Source: Branchiibius cervicis
GTDB lineage: Bacteria; Actinomycetota; Actinomycetes; Actinomycetales; Dermatophilaceae
Assembly: GCF_042661605.1 (NCBI RefSeq)
Contig: NZ_JBHSWJ010000002.1
Span: 1,922,001 to 1,986,000 of the forward strand
DNA length: 64,000 bases
Direction: 5' to 3'
Part shown: positions 45,769 through 53,980 of the stretch, piece by piece
Layout: each line of letters begins with the position of its first letter
Position numbering within the stretch: position 1 is the first letter of the stretch
Notes under the pieces: model-generated
Databases searched by the model: none
What the model was told of the DNA's origin: nothing
What the model saw: the letters and a program-made list of their open reading frames with translations, nothing else
Position numbers and translations under genes: made by a program

Positions 45769-46578
45769 TCAGCCTTGAACCGCGGATTCCGAACCTGAGG
45801 GATCTGGCGTCGCCGCACGGTCAACGGCGCCGCCAAACCTGCGGTCGCGCTCGGCGTACGTCTGGATCGCTTGCCACAGGTGGGTCCGGTCGAAGTCCGG
45901 CCACAGCGTGTCCAGGAAGACCATCTCGGCATAAGCGGACTGCCAGACCAGGAAGTTGCTGGTGCGCTGCTCGCCGGAGGAACGGACGAACAGGTCGACG
46001 TCGGGCATGTCGGGCCAGGTGAGGTTGCGCGCGATCGTCTTCTCGTCGATCCGGCTGGGTTTCAACTCGCCGCGCTGCACCTGCTCGGCGATCCGGCGGG
46101 CCGCGTTGGCAATCTCGGCGCGACCGCCGTAGTTGACGCACATCTGCAGGGTCATCACGGTGTTGCCAGCGGTGAGTTCCTCGGCGCGTTGCAACTCACG
46201 CTGCACTGAGCGCCACAGGCGCGGACGCTCACCGTTCCAGCGACAGCGCACACCCCAGGAGTGCAGCAGATCCACACGGCGGCGGATCACGTCGCGGTTG
46301 AAGCCCATCAGGAAGCGGACCTCGTCCGGTGAGCGACGCCAGTTCTCGGTGGAGAACATGTAGGCCGACAGGTTCGGCACACCGATCTCGATGGCTCCGG
46401 CGATCACGTCGATCAGTTGGGCTTCGCCGGCCTCATGGCCCTTGGTCCGCGGCAGACCGCGCTGGTTGGCCCAGCGACCGTTGCCGTCCATGACCATGGC
46501 GACGTGTTGGGGGATCAGCCGGGCCGGGATGCCCGGGGGCGTGGCACCGCTGGGGTGCGGGAAGGGTTTGATCGTCAT
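45769..46578 (-). CDS. uppS: Isoprenyl transferase (undecaprenyl/decaprenyl diphosphate synthase family)
   Basis: A 269-residue cis-prenyltransferase. The catalytic region is HVAMVMDGNGRWANQRGLPRTKGHEAG, and later ENWRRSPDEVRFLM, then LFVRSSGEQRTSNFLVWQSAYAEMVFLDTLWPDFD. It makes the lipid carrier for cell-wall building. The start at 46578 overlaps recO by four bases, the usual actinobacterial recO-uppS pair. Confidence 0.96.
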   Translation of the reverse strand: MTIKPFPHPSGATPPGIPARLIPQHVAMVMDGNGRWANQRGLPRTKGHEAGEAQLIDVIAGAIEIGVPNLSAYMFSTENWRRSPDEVRFLMGFNRDVIRRRVDLLHSWGVRCRWNGERPRLWRSVQRELQRAEELTAGNTVMTLQMCVNYGGRAEIANAARRIAEQVQRGELKPSRIDEKTIARNLTWPDMPDVDLFVRSSGEQRTSNFLVWQSAYAEMVFLDTLWPDFDRTHLWQAIQTYAERDRRFGGAVDRAATPDPSGSESAVQG

Positions 46579-47306
46579 CCTGTGTCCACCAGGCGTAAGG
46601 ATCGCACACCGCGTTCGAGATGCCATTGCACGTACGCCGCGACCAGACCCCGCGCCTCTCGTCGCTCCGGCTCGTCGCTGGCGTCCGCCGTCAGCCAGTC
46701 GCCGGTCTGCAGTGCGGCCAGCAACGCGAAGGTCTCGGTGCGCGGGGCGGCCGAACCGGGTGCGCGGCACTGCACGCAGACCGCTCCCCCGCTGGCCAGG
46801 TTGAAGGCTCGGTGCGGGCCGGGCTGTCCGCAGCCGGCGCAGTCGGTGAAACTCGCCGCCCAGCCGCCGATGGCCAGGGCGCGCAGCAGATAGGAGTCCA
46901 GCACCAGCCCGGCGGGGTGTTCGCCGCGGGCGAGAGCAGCGAGCGCCCCGGTCAGCAGGGCGAACTGGGGACGGCTGGTCTCGTGCTCCTCGGTCAACCG
47001 GTCCGCGGTTTCGAGCACGGCGCTGGCCGCTGTGTAGGCGCCGTAGTCGCGGGCGATGTGATCGCCGTACGCCGCGTGGATGGCGGTCTCCTTGACCGTG
47101 TCCAGGTTGGTCTTGCCGGTGTAGCACTGCACGTCGGCGAGCATCCCCGGCTCCAAGCGGGCACCGGCGCGCGAGCGGGTTTTGCGGGCACCATGCTGCA
47201 CTGCGCGGATCTTGCCGTGATCCCGGGTCAGCATCGTGATGATGCGGTCGCTTTCGCGCAGTTTGTGGGTCCGCAGCACGATCGCGGCATCACGGTAAAG
47301 GGGCAT
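46575..47306 (-). CDS. recO: DNA repair protein RecO
   Basis: A 243-residue protein with an N-terminal OB fold (YRDAAIVLRTHKLRESDRIITMLTRDHGKIRAVQHGARK) and a C-terminal zinc finger with CAGCGQPG and CVQC. It loads RecA on gaps with RecR. The start at 47306 lies 74 bases from the 52-bp repeat array, so the promoter lies in or at the edge of that array. Confidence 0.95.
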   Translation of the reverse strand: MPLYRDAAIVLRTHKLRESDRIITMLTRDHGKIRAVQHGARKTRSRAGARLEPGMLADVQCYTGKTNLDTVKETAIHAAYGDHIARDYGAYTAASAVLETADRLTEEHETSRPQFALLTGALAALARGEHPAGLVLDSYLLRALAIGGWAASFTDCAGCGQPGPHRAFNLASGGAVCVQCRAPGSAAPRTETFALLAALQTGDWLTADASDEPERREARGLVAAYVQWHLERGVRSLRLVDTG

Positions 47307-47380
47307 GGCCCACCTATTGTCGCGCGGCGCACCGACAACGGTCGCCACCGACGTGCGCTGAGCGCAAAATCGCAGGATCC

Positions 47381-47997
47381 AGCGCGGTGGCCGCCGCAGT
47401 CGTGGCAATTCCGTCACGAATCACGGTCCGCCAGCTCGGTGGCCGCCGCAGTCGCGCCGGTTTCGTCACGAATCACGGTCCGCCAGCGCGGTGGCCGCCG
47501 CAGTCGTGGCGGTTTCGTCACGAATCACGGTCCGCCAGCGCGGTGGCCGCCGCAGTCGCGCCGGTTTCGTCACGAATCACGGTCCGCCAGCGCGGTGGCC
47601 GCCGCAATCGCGCCGGTTTCGTCACAAACCACGGTCCGCCAGCGCGGTGGCCGCCACAGTCGCGCCGGTTTCGTCACAAACCACGGTCCGCCAGCGTGGT
47701 GGCCGCCGCAATCGTGGCAATTTCGTCACGAATCACGGTCCGCCAGCTCGGTGGCCGCCGCAGTCGTGCCGGTTTCGTCACGAATCACGGTCCGCCAGCT
47801 CGGTGGCCGCCGCAGTCGTGCCGGTTTCGTCACGAATCACGGTCCGCCAGCTCGGTGGCCGCCGCAGTCGTGCCGGTTTCGTCAGAAATCACGGTCCGCC
47901 AGCGCGGTGGCCGCCACAGTCGCGCCGGTTTCGTCACAAACCACGGTCCGCCAGCGTGGTGGCCGCCGCAGTCGTGGCAATTCCGTCACGAATCACG
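47381..47997. repeat. Tandem array of about 12 copies of a 52-bp repeat
   Basis: Copies start at 47381 and every 52 bases up to 47953; the last ends at 47997. Each unit has a CGGTGGCCGCCGCAGTCG block, a variable block (CGCCGGTTT, TGCCGGTTT or TGGCAATT), then CGTCACGAATCACGGTCCGCC. Copies differ at a few linked positions. Copies 6-7 and 11-12 share the same variants, so blocks have been duplicated. The unit lacks plus-strand stop codons, so long open frames there are by-products. 52 bases is about five helical turns. The array fills the space between the glyoxalase stop and recO. Confidence 0.95.
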
Positions 47998-48706
47998 ACG
48001 CGCGCAGCACCTCAGTCAGGGTGAATTCGTTGCCGTCCGGATCGCGCATCGTGGTGGCGTCGATCTCGGTGGCACCCAGCGCGCTCAGTGCTGTGCGCGC
48101 CCGGGCCAGGTCCGCCGTACCAACAACGAGTCGGAGTCGGTCCCGCTCGTAGCGCGGCATCAGCGGCGGTCCGCTCCAGGCGATCTTTGAACCTCCGGCC
48201 GGGGACTGGATCGCCGTCTCCTGATCCTGGTCCCAGACCAGCGGCCAGCCCAGCGCCGCGCTCCAGAAGTAACCCAAGGCCTGCGACCCGTCGCAATTGA
48301 TGGCCCCGATCGTGCCCGTGCCGGCCAGGAAGCGGTTGCCCGGCTCGATGATGCACAGTTCGTTGCCCTCAGGATCGGCGAGAACCTCGTGGCCCTCCTC
48401 CGCTGTCTGCCCGATATCGATCAATCGGCCGCCGGCGGCCACACCACGCTGCACACTCGCAGCCATTGCCTCCCGTGAATCGCTGGTGAGATCGAAGTGG
48501 ATCTTGTTCGGGCCGACCTTGGCGGTGTCGGCCGGCTGGATCATGACCACGTACGCCGACCCACCCGACGGCACGAGCGTGACGCTCCCGTCCGGGACGG
48601 GTTGGGCGCTCCAGCCCAGCAACTCGCTCCAGAATCGGGCTTCAGCGGCAACGTTCGCAGCGTCGATCGACACGCCGCGCAAGCTCACCTGGCTGAGTTC
48701 GCTCAT
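47993..48706 (-). CDS. VOC family protein with two glyoxalase-like domains
   Basis: A 237-residue protein made of two similar vicinal-oxygen-chelate halves: VSIDAANVAAEARFWSELLGWSA with the closing DPEGNELCIIEPG, and INCDGSQALGYFWSAALGWPL with the closing DPDGNEFTLTEV. Its substrate is unknown. The stop codon lies inside the last copy of the repeat array, so the array may have eaten into or extended from the end of this gene. Confidence 0.88.
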   Translation of the reverse strand: MSELSQVSLRGVSIDAANVAAEARFWSELLGWSAQPVPDGSVTLVPSGGSAYVVMIQPADTAKVGPNKIHFDLTSDSREAMAASVQRGVAAGGRLIDIGQTAEEGHEVLADPEGNELCIIEPGNRFLAGTGTIGAINCDGSQALGYFWSAALGWPLVWDQDQETAIQSPAGGSKIAWSGPPLMPRYERDRLRLVVGTADLARARTALSALGATEIDATTMRDPDGNEFTLTEVLRAS

Positions 48707-48712
48707 CAGTCG

Positions 48713-49633
48713 TCAGTCTCCTTCGATGGCTGCCTGCGCCATGATCAGTCGATCGGCGCACCGCGCCGGCATGGTCGCGCCGTAGTAGGGAAAGGTGATG
48801 AACGCGATCAGCAGCGCCCATCCCCGGGAGACGGCTATCTGCGCGTCATCGACGTCAAGCGCACTCCATAGCGCCGACCGGCCAGCTCGATCGAGCGCCT
48901 CCCAGGCAACGATGAGGTCGACGGTTGGGTCACCCACCCCCAGGCCACCGAAGTCGAGCACGCCGGCCAACCGGCCCTCATCATCGACCAGCAGGTTCTC
49001 GATGAGCAGATCCCCGTGGTACCAAGCAGTTTCGGCAGAAACGGAGTGCGCCGCAGCAAGAGCGTCCGCCCATACCGCGACCGCGCGATCGAGATCGAGC
49101 GGCAGCGACGCGGAACGGCAGGCTGCGGCCGCTTCCTGGAAGTCGTCATCCATTGCGGCCAACGACTCGCCGCGATACCAGCGCAACCGGTCATCACCCG
49201 CAGCCGCGTCGGGGATCGGTACGTCGCGAAGCTGGGTCACGAACTGCGCGATGTCCTTCCCTAAGTACTCGCCACCGGGAGCCCGCAACCGGCGACCTTG
49301 CAGCCAGGACGTGATCGACCAGGTTTCGGGATAGCCGAACGCGGACTCGCCCACCCCGAGGACGACCGGCGTGGGAGCGCTGAGGCCGGCGCCGATGGTG
49401 GGCAACCAGTCAGCTTCCTTCTGCACGGTGGCACCGCCGCCCGGCTGGCGGGGCAGCCGCACCAGCACCCGACCAGATCCGGCGACATCATCGAGCGCGA
49501 AGAGCACGTTGGACGATCCGGAATCACCCAGCCGCGTGACCTGCCAGTCCGCGAACCGCGGGAACTGCGATCGAACGAGTGCGCCCACCAACGAGCCGGT
49601 CACGGGCAGCTCGTCGGAATGCAGCAGGTCCAC
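48713..49633 (-). CDS. Aminoglycoside phosphotransferase-fold kinase
   Basis: A 306-residue kinase-like protein. The catalytic loop is WYHGDLLIENLLVDDEGRLAGVLDFGGLGVGDPTVDL, with the Asp of HGD, the downstream Asn and the metal Asp of DFG. The N-lobe has LGDSGSSNVLFAL and VLVRLPRQPGGG. The GTG at 49633 is chosen over a longer frame starting at 49762, which would run into the next gene's promoter. Members range from antibiotic kinases to small-molecule kinases, so the substrate is open. Confidence 0.86.
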   Translation of the reverse strand: MDLLHSDELPVTGSLVGALVRSQFPRFADWQVTRLGDSGSSNVLFALDDVAGSGRVLVRLPRQPGGGATVQKEADWLPTIGAGLSAPTPVVLGVGESAFGYPETWSITSWLQGRRLRAPGGEYLGKDIAQFVTQLRDVPIPDAAAGDDRLRWYRGESLAAMDDDFQEAAAACRSASLPLDLDRAVAVWADALAAAHSVSAETAWYHGDLLIENLLVDDEGRLAGVLDFGGLGVGDPTVDLIVAWEALDRAGRSALWSALDVDDAQIAVSRGWALLIAFITFPYYGATMPARCADRLIMAQAAIEGD

Positions 49634-49750
49634 CCCGACATCCTGGGCCGGATGGCGGGTGCCACACCATCGCTTTTCGCGCGTGGCAGGTTTCAGGCGC
49701 GGGGAGCAAGAGGTGGACGGGACCGAGCCGGATCCTTGAGACTCGGACCC

Positions 49751-50344
49751 ATGGCAGTGCATGGCAGGTCGGCGCTCGCGGGCGCGACGGCGTTGTTTAC
49801 CCTCGGCGCGTGCACTGCAGGCGAGGAAGGCTCCAAAGCATCGCCGCAGCTCAGCACGAGAACGCCATCGGCATCAGCATCGGCATCGGCATCGGCATCG
49901 GCATCGGCATCCATGCGAACAGTTCAATTCGACTGCTCGAGCCCCATCGATCACTCTGAAGCGCCACCGGCTGGCTACGCGAATGTTGGCAACGCCGTCG
50001 CCCTCGACGCGGGGTCACGGCTCAGCCTTGCAGACTCCCCCGGGGCTAACGCACATCGGTACTTCGCCAAAACCGGCCTGGGCGTCAAATCAGGCGCTTC
50101 TGCCACGATCGCCGTCCCTGCCGCGCTCGCGAACGCGGTCGCCATCGGGTGGGACAACCACGGCACACCAGTTGCCGCTACGCGAATCGACATCGCCAAT
50201 TGCTCCTCCGACCGGGGTGGCTGGCTGTGGTACCCGGGAGGTCTCTCTGTCGCGGCGCCGCAATGCGTGCCTCTCGACATCACCACCGGCACCGGGCAGC
50301 ACGAACAGATCCTTATCTCTGCGGGCAAACCGTGCCATGAATGA
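49751..50344 (+). CDS. Small lipoprotein with a (Ser-Ala)n linker, unknown function
   Basis: A 197-residue protein with a signal and lipobox (FTLGAC). A short repeat of Ser-Ala encoded by GCATCG hexamers (about 49874-49911) joins it to a mature beta-rich domain of about 140 residues with four Cys (DCSS, IANCSS, PQCVP, KPCHE), likely disulfides. No family is recognised. The gene is divergent from the kinase gene; 117 bases separate the starts. Confidence 0.72.
   Translation: MAVHGRSALAGATALFTLGACTAGEEGSKASPQLSTRTPSASASASASASASASMRTVQFDCSSPIDHSEAPPAGYANVGNAVALDAGSRLSLADSPGANAHRYFAKTGLGVKSGASATIAVPAALANAVAIGWDNHGTPVAATRIDIANCSSDRGGWLWYPGGLSVAAPQCVPLDITTGTGQHEQILISAGKPCHE
49874..49911 (+). repeat. 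GCATCG-type hexamer repeat inside the lipoprotein gene
   Basis: About six copies of GCATCG or GCATCA in a row encode the Ser-Ala linker. A hexamer is a multiple of three, so slippage changes linker length without breaking the frame. Confidence 0.8.
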
Positions 50345-50365
50345 CGTCGTCGGCTCGCCTCGGGC

Positions 50366-50905
50366 CTAGCAGGACTCCTGCGATGTCCATGCGACTCGTT
50401 TCCCGAAGCACGGCAGGTCACGCCACATGATCAACAGGTCGACCGGTCCACGAACCGGACGGATGAAAGCTCCCGGCGCAGCGCCGACGATTCGAAAGCC
50501 TTCGGATTGGTACAACCGCACGGCCGCGGCGTTCGACACGACGACCGCGTTGAACTGGATGTCCCGGAAACCTTCGGCGTGGGCCCAAGCGATCATGTCT
50601 CGCACGAGCACACGACCAACGCCCCGGCCGCGATGTTCGGCCGCCACCATGAGCGAGCCAGACGCGACATGAGCCCCCTGGTTGGGGCGATTCGGGTACA
50701 TGTTCGCCGTCCCCACGGCGTGTCCGCCGTCGTCGACCGCAACGACGACGCGACCCGGCGGCACAGACATCCACGCTGACCGCATCGCCGACTCATCGGG
50801 CGCTGCATCCATCGCGAAGGTCTCCTGGGCCGCGGCGACCTCTTGAATGATCGGCCAGATGCCTTGCCAGTCGTCACAGGTGGCAGCGCGCACAGCGAGT
50901 GTCAT
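50366..50905 (-). CDS. GNAT family N-acetyltransferase
   Basis: A 179-residue acetyltransferase. The acetyl-CoA loop is HRGRGVGRVLVRDMIAWA, and VVVSNAAAVRLYQSEGFRIVGAAPGAF follows, as in PhnO/RimI-like proteins. The start at 50905 overlaps no gene; it faces the flavin oxidoreductase across a 72-base divergent promoter. The substrate is unknown. Confidence 0.88.
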   Translation of the reverse strand: MTLAVRAATCDDWQGIWPIIQEVAAAQETFAMDAAPDESAMRSAWMSVPPGRVVVAVDDGGHAVGTANMYPNRPNQGAHVASGSLMVAAEHRGRGVGRVLVRDMIAWAHAEGFRDIQFNAVVVSNAAAVRLYQSEGFRIVGAAPGAFIRPVRGPVDLLIMWRDLPCFGKRVAWTSQESC

Positions 50906-50977
50906 GGCAGCACCTCAGCAGACGCCACCTCACGACCGCCAGCGGTTAACCAGCCGCGACCCCATAGCGTGGAGGCC

Positions 50978-52510
50978 ATGAGCACTGACCGGTACGACGC
51001 GATCATCGTCGGCGGCGGCCATAACGGCCTGACCGCCGCGGCCTACCTCGGCAGGGCGGGCAAACGTGTCCTGCTCCTCGAAGCCCAGGATCACCTCGGG
51101 GGTGCCAGTGTGTCGCAGCGCCCGTTCGCCGGTCGCGACGCCCGCTTGTCGCGCTATTCGTACCTGGTCAGTCTGCTGCCGCAGCAGATCATCGATGACC
51201 TCGGTTTGCGAATCACTCTGCGCCGCAGGCGGTTTTCGTCGTACACGCCGCTGCCCGGCACCGACCGCGGTCTGCTGATCGATCATGGCGACGCCGCCGC
51301 CACCGCAGACTCCTTCAGCGCCGTCGGCGCTGGGGCGGACATCGACAGCTGGCGCACCTTCTACGACCGGGTCGGGGTGCTCGGACGTGCCCTCTGGCCG
51401 ACCGTCACCGGCCCGCTCCCGACGCGCAGCGATGTACGCCGATTGGTCGCCGATGACTCGATCGTCGCCGACTTTCTCGAGCGTCCGCTGGGCGAGGTCA
51501 TCGAGCAGTCCGTCCGGGACGACCTGGTGCGCGGGGTGATCCTCACCGACGGTTTGATCGGGACGTTCGCCTCGGCGTACGAGCCGGATCTGCGCCAGAA
51601 CGTGTGCTTCCTCTACCACGTGATGGGCGGCGGGACCGGGGACTGGGACGTGCCCGTGGGCGGCATGGGCGCGGTCAGCGGCGAACTCGAGCGGGCCGCG
51701 CGAGAGGCGGGGGCCGAGCTGCGGACCGGCGCGCGGGTGCAGGCGGTCAGCGACGGTACGGTCACCTGGGACGCCGGAACCGCGCACGCACCGACCGTGT
51801 TGTGGGCGGCGGCGCCGGCCGTCCTCGACCAGGTGATGGGCCAGCAAGCGCCAGCCGTCGAAGGCGCGCAGGTCAAGGTCAATCTGCTGCTGGAGCGCCT
51901 GCCGCAACTCAAGGACGGCGTCGATCCGAAGGCCGCGTTCGGCGGAACCTTCCACATCAACGAGTCTTTTGAGCAGCTCGAATCTGCCTATGCCGCAGCG
52001 AGTTCCGGTCGCACACCGTCGCCGGTTCCCGCTGAGATCTACTGCCACTCGCTGACTGACCCCAGCATCCTGTCTCCGGAGCTCCAGGACTCCGGCGCGC
52101 AGACGCTGACCATCTTCGCGCTCCACACGCCGCACCGGCTGCTGGCCGGTCGCAACCTGGACGTAGTGCGCGCGGAGTTCGAACGTCGCGTCCTGGACTC
52201 GCTGTCGAGCGTGCTGGCTGAGCCGATCGAGGAAGTCCTGATGCGTGAGCCCGACGGGCGACTGTGCGTGGAAGCCAAGACGACCGGCGATCTGCAGGAC
52301 ACACTGGGCATGCCGGGCGGGAACATTTTCCACGCCCCGCTCACCTGGCCGTTCGCGGAGGACGACGAGGAGTTGAGTACGCCGGCCGCGCGCTGGGGGG
52401 TCACCTCGCCGTACGACGGGGTACTCATCGCCGGTGCCGGATCACGCCGCGGTGGCGGGGTTTCCGGCCTCGGCGGGTATCACGCGGCGATGGCAGTACT
52501 GCAGGCCTAG
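50978..52510 (+). CDS. Phytoene dehydrogenase-like NAD(P)/FAD-dependent oxidoreductase
   Basis: A 510-residue flavoprotein. The dinucleotide fold opens with DAIIVGGGHNGLTAAAYLGRAGKRVLLLEAQDHLGGASVS; the C-terminal FAD-contacting region is LIAGAGSRRGGGVSGLGGYHAAMAVL. The GGAGG ribosome site just before 50978 fixes the start. This group resembles carotenoid desaturases and PYROXD2-like proteins. No other carotenoid genes lie near, so I would not assign a pathway. Confidence 0.88.
   Translation: MSTDRYDAIIVGGGHNGLTAAAYLGRAGKRVLLLEAQDHLGGASVSQRPFAGRDARLSRYSYLVSLLPQQIIDDLGLRITLRRRRFSSYTPLPGTDRGLLIDHGDAAATADSFSAVGAGADIDSWRTFYDRVGVLGRALWPTVTGPLPTRSDVRRLVADDSIVADFLERPLGEVIEQSVRDDLVRGVILTDGLIGTFASAYEPDLRQNVCFLYHVMGGGTGDWDVPVGGMGAVSGELERAAREAGAELRTGARVQAVSDGTVTWDAGTAHAPTVLWAAAPAVLDQVMGQQAPAVEGAQVKVNLLLERLPQLKDGVDPKAAFGGTFHINESFEQLESAYAAASSGRTPSPVPAEIYCHSLTDPSILSPELQDSGAQTLTIFALHTPHRLLAGRNLDVVRAEFERRVLDSLSSVLAEPIEEVLMREPDGRLCVEAKTTGDLQDTLGMPGGNIFHAPLTWPFAEDDEELSTPAARWGVTSPYDGVLIAGAGSRRGGGVSGLGGYHAAMAVLQA
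52467..52497. repeat. 31-32 bp sequence at the oxidoreductase end, repeated at 53034-53065
   Basis: The stretch from GCCTCGGCGGGTATCACG to GGCAGT in the last codons of the oxidoreductase recurs at 53034-53065 with one extra G. The second copy lies just after the hydrolase stop, out of coding context. Confidence 0.75.
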
Positions 52511-52875
52511 CTGGCCAGCCGCTGGCAATCGACGCACAGGAGCGCAGTCGGCCGCGCCTCGAGCCTCCCGGCACCGATCGGCCGACCGCACGACGCACAT
52601 AACCCGTAGGTGCCGTCGTCCACCCGTTCGCGGGCCGCGTCGATCTCCGCCAGGCGCTGCGCGGCATCCCGGGCGAGGGCGGCGGTTTGAGCATGGTCGA
52701 ACGCGATCGTGGATCCCTCGGGGTCGTGCTCGTCGTCGACGTTTGAGTCCCGTCGGGCCTCCGCGATGTCACGGGCCTGGGTTTCGAGGTCACGGAGCCG
52801 TTCCTGAGCCTCCGCGGCGAGCCGGTCGAGTGCACGCCGAGCCCGCTGGCGGCCGGGTCCGACGTCGCTCCTCAT
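52507..52875 (-). CDS. DksA/TraR-type zinc-finger protein
   Basis: A 122-residue protein with a coiled-coil N-terminal half (RARRALDRLAAEAQERLRDLETQARDIAEARRD), an acidic DDEHDPEG loop and a C-terminal four-Cys finger (CASCGRPIGAGRLEARP...CVDC). It resembles the actinobacterial DksA/TraR-like family, thought to act on RNA polymerase. The ATG at 52875 is chosen; the frame extends a little upstream. Its end overlaps the oxidoreductase stop on the other strand by four bases. Confidence 0.87.
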   Translation of the reverse strand: MRSDVGPGRQRARRALDRLAAEAQERLRDLETQARDIAEARRDSNVDDEHDPEGSTIAFDHAQTAALARDAAQRLAEIDAARERVDDGTYGLCASCGRPIGAGRLEARPTALLCVDCQRLAS

Positions 52876-52902
52876 GCATCGAGCGTAGGACTGACCCCTT
52901 CG

Positions 52903-52946
52903 TGTCATCTCTCAGGACATCGGCGACTGTTCTGCACCAGGACACG
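52903..52946 (+). mobile_element. Solo remnant of an IS481-type terminal repeat
   Basis: This 44-base stretch starts TGTCATCTCTCAGGACATCG and matches the ends of the complete element at 54660-57053 (TGTGATGTCTCAGGACAT and, from the right end, TGTTATCTCTCAGGACAT). No transposase follows it, so it is the scar of an older insertion or deletion. Confidence 0.7.
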
Positions 52947-53033
52947 ATCCGACGCCACCAAGGAAGCGACAGTTCGTTGGTCAGCGCAGGTAGCCCCGCT
53001 GAGGTCGCAATCGTTCGTCGTTTAGCTTGAGCA

Positions 53034-53065
53034 GCCTCGGCGGGTATCACGGCGGCGATGGCAGT
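53034..53065. repeat. Second copy of the oxidoreductase-end repeat
   Basis: The partner of 52467-52497, one base longer. The 540 bases between the copies hold the DksA-like gene and the solo IS end, so a local duplication or transposon-linked rearrangement is likely. Confidence 0.75.
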
Positions 53066-53067
53066 CC

Positions 53068-53877
53068 TCAATCAGTAGGAGTGGCGCGCAGCGTCGCCCA
53101 GGTCAGGGCGTAGTCAGCTACCTCCTCCCACCCGGGCTCACCCACGATGTAGTGGCTACGCCCGGCGAATTCCTTCACTTCGGTGATGGTGCTGCCGGCC
53201 TTGTACCGGCGGGCGTTGGCGCGGTTGACCTTCGGCGGGGCGATGTGGTCTTCGCCACCGGCGATGAACAGCAACGGCGGACGGACTGCGTTGCGGTAGT
53301 CGATGCGGGTGTCGCCGGTGTTGGTCAGCAGAGCGGACGCGGCCTGAAAGAACGGTTTGCCCGGGCCTGGGATCTGAAACTCCTCAGAGACGCGGGTGGC
53401 CTTCGCGAGGGTCAGAGTGTTGGCGAACGCGTAGTGGAACTGCTTGGGCGTCAGCAGGACGGTGCCGCGTGCCTTCCACGGTTTACCCAGGACGGGGAAT
53501 CCGGCACGGATGGAGGACCACGGCAGGACCGGGATGCCCGCGGACTGAGCCGAGTCGATCGCGACGCCAGCCGTTCCCAATCCCCGGTCAAGCAGGACTT
53601 GCGTGATCACTCCGCCGAACGAATGCCCCATGATGATCGGCTTCTCGTCGAGGTCGGCGATAACACTGGCGTAGCTGTCGACGATAGTGCCGATGCGCAG
53701 CCCGTTCAGGACCGAGGGATCTCGTCGAAGTCCTTCGACGTCGTCTGTGACTCCAGGCCACGCGGGGGTGAGAACTTGATGGCCGGCGGCCTCGAACCGC
53801 TGTTTCCAGCCCTGCCAACTCTTCGGTGTCATCCACAACCCGTGGACAAGAACTATGGCGGGTTTCGACGACTGCAT
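53068..53877 (-). CDS. Alpha/beta hydrolase
   Basis: A 269-residue hydrolase. It has KPAIVLVHGLWMTPKSW, the oxyanion region, the nucleophile motif IIMGHSFGGVITQ, an acidic residue near PLLFIAGGEDHIAPP and the catalytic His in EFAGRSHYIVGEPGW. The start at 53877 has AGGAG upstream. It is divergent from a TetR gene, with palindromes between them, so it is probably under that regulator. Substrate unknown. Confidence 0.9.
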   Translation of the reverse strand: MQSSKPAIVLVHGLWMTPKSWQGWKQRFEAAGHQVLTPAWPGVTDDVEGLRRDPSVLNGLRIGTIVDSYASVIADLDEKPIIMGHSFGGVITQVLLDRGLGTAGVAIDSAQSAGIPVLPWSSIRAGFPVLGKPWKARGTVLLTPKQFHYAFANTLTLAKATRVSEEFQIPGPGKPFFQAASALLTNTGDTRIDYRNAVRPPLLFIAGGEDHIAPPKVNRANARRYKAGSTITEVKEFAGRSHYIVGEPGWEEVADYALTWATLRATPTD

Positions 53878-53893
53878 CTCATGACTCCTAACA

Positions 53894-53917
53894 GGTAGAA
53901 CGAACGATCTGTCTACC
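53894..53917. promoter_or_regulatory. Inverted repeat upstream of the alpha/beta hydrolase
   Basis: GGTAGA and TCTACC face each other across 12 bases that contain AACGAACGATCT. It lies 17 bases before the hydrolase start. It shares GATC-centred bases with the neighbouring operator and is a plausible second site for the divergent TetR protein. Confidence 0.4.
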
Positions 53918-53951
53918 GTAGTATCTCGGCACCTAGATGGGCTCCCCTCTG

Positions 53952-53967
53952 CAGAATGATCGTTCTG
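53952..53967. promoter_or_regulatory. Near-perfect palindrome in front of the TetR gene
   Basis: CAGAATGATCGTTCTG is a 16-base palindrome with one mismatched pair, a common TetR operator form. It ends 13 bases before the proposed start of the regulator, in the divergent gap shared with the hydrolase. Confidence 0.55.
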
Positions 53968-53980
53968 TACGATGCGTGAG

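Noticed and set aside
47381..47997. CRISPR array
   Set aside because: Units are contiguous 52-bp copies with only scattered point differences; there are no unique spacers and no cas genes in the window.
46620..48190. Long plus-strand open frames across recO and the 52-bp array, with a repeated RSRAGFVTNHGPP-type protein
   Set aside because: They arise because the repeat unit lacks stop codons. They overlap recO and the glyoxalase gene on the other strand and have no ribosome site.
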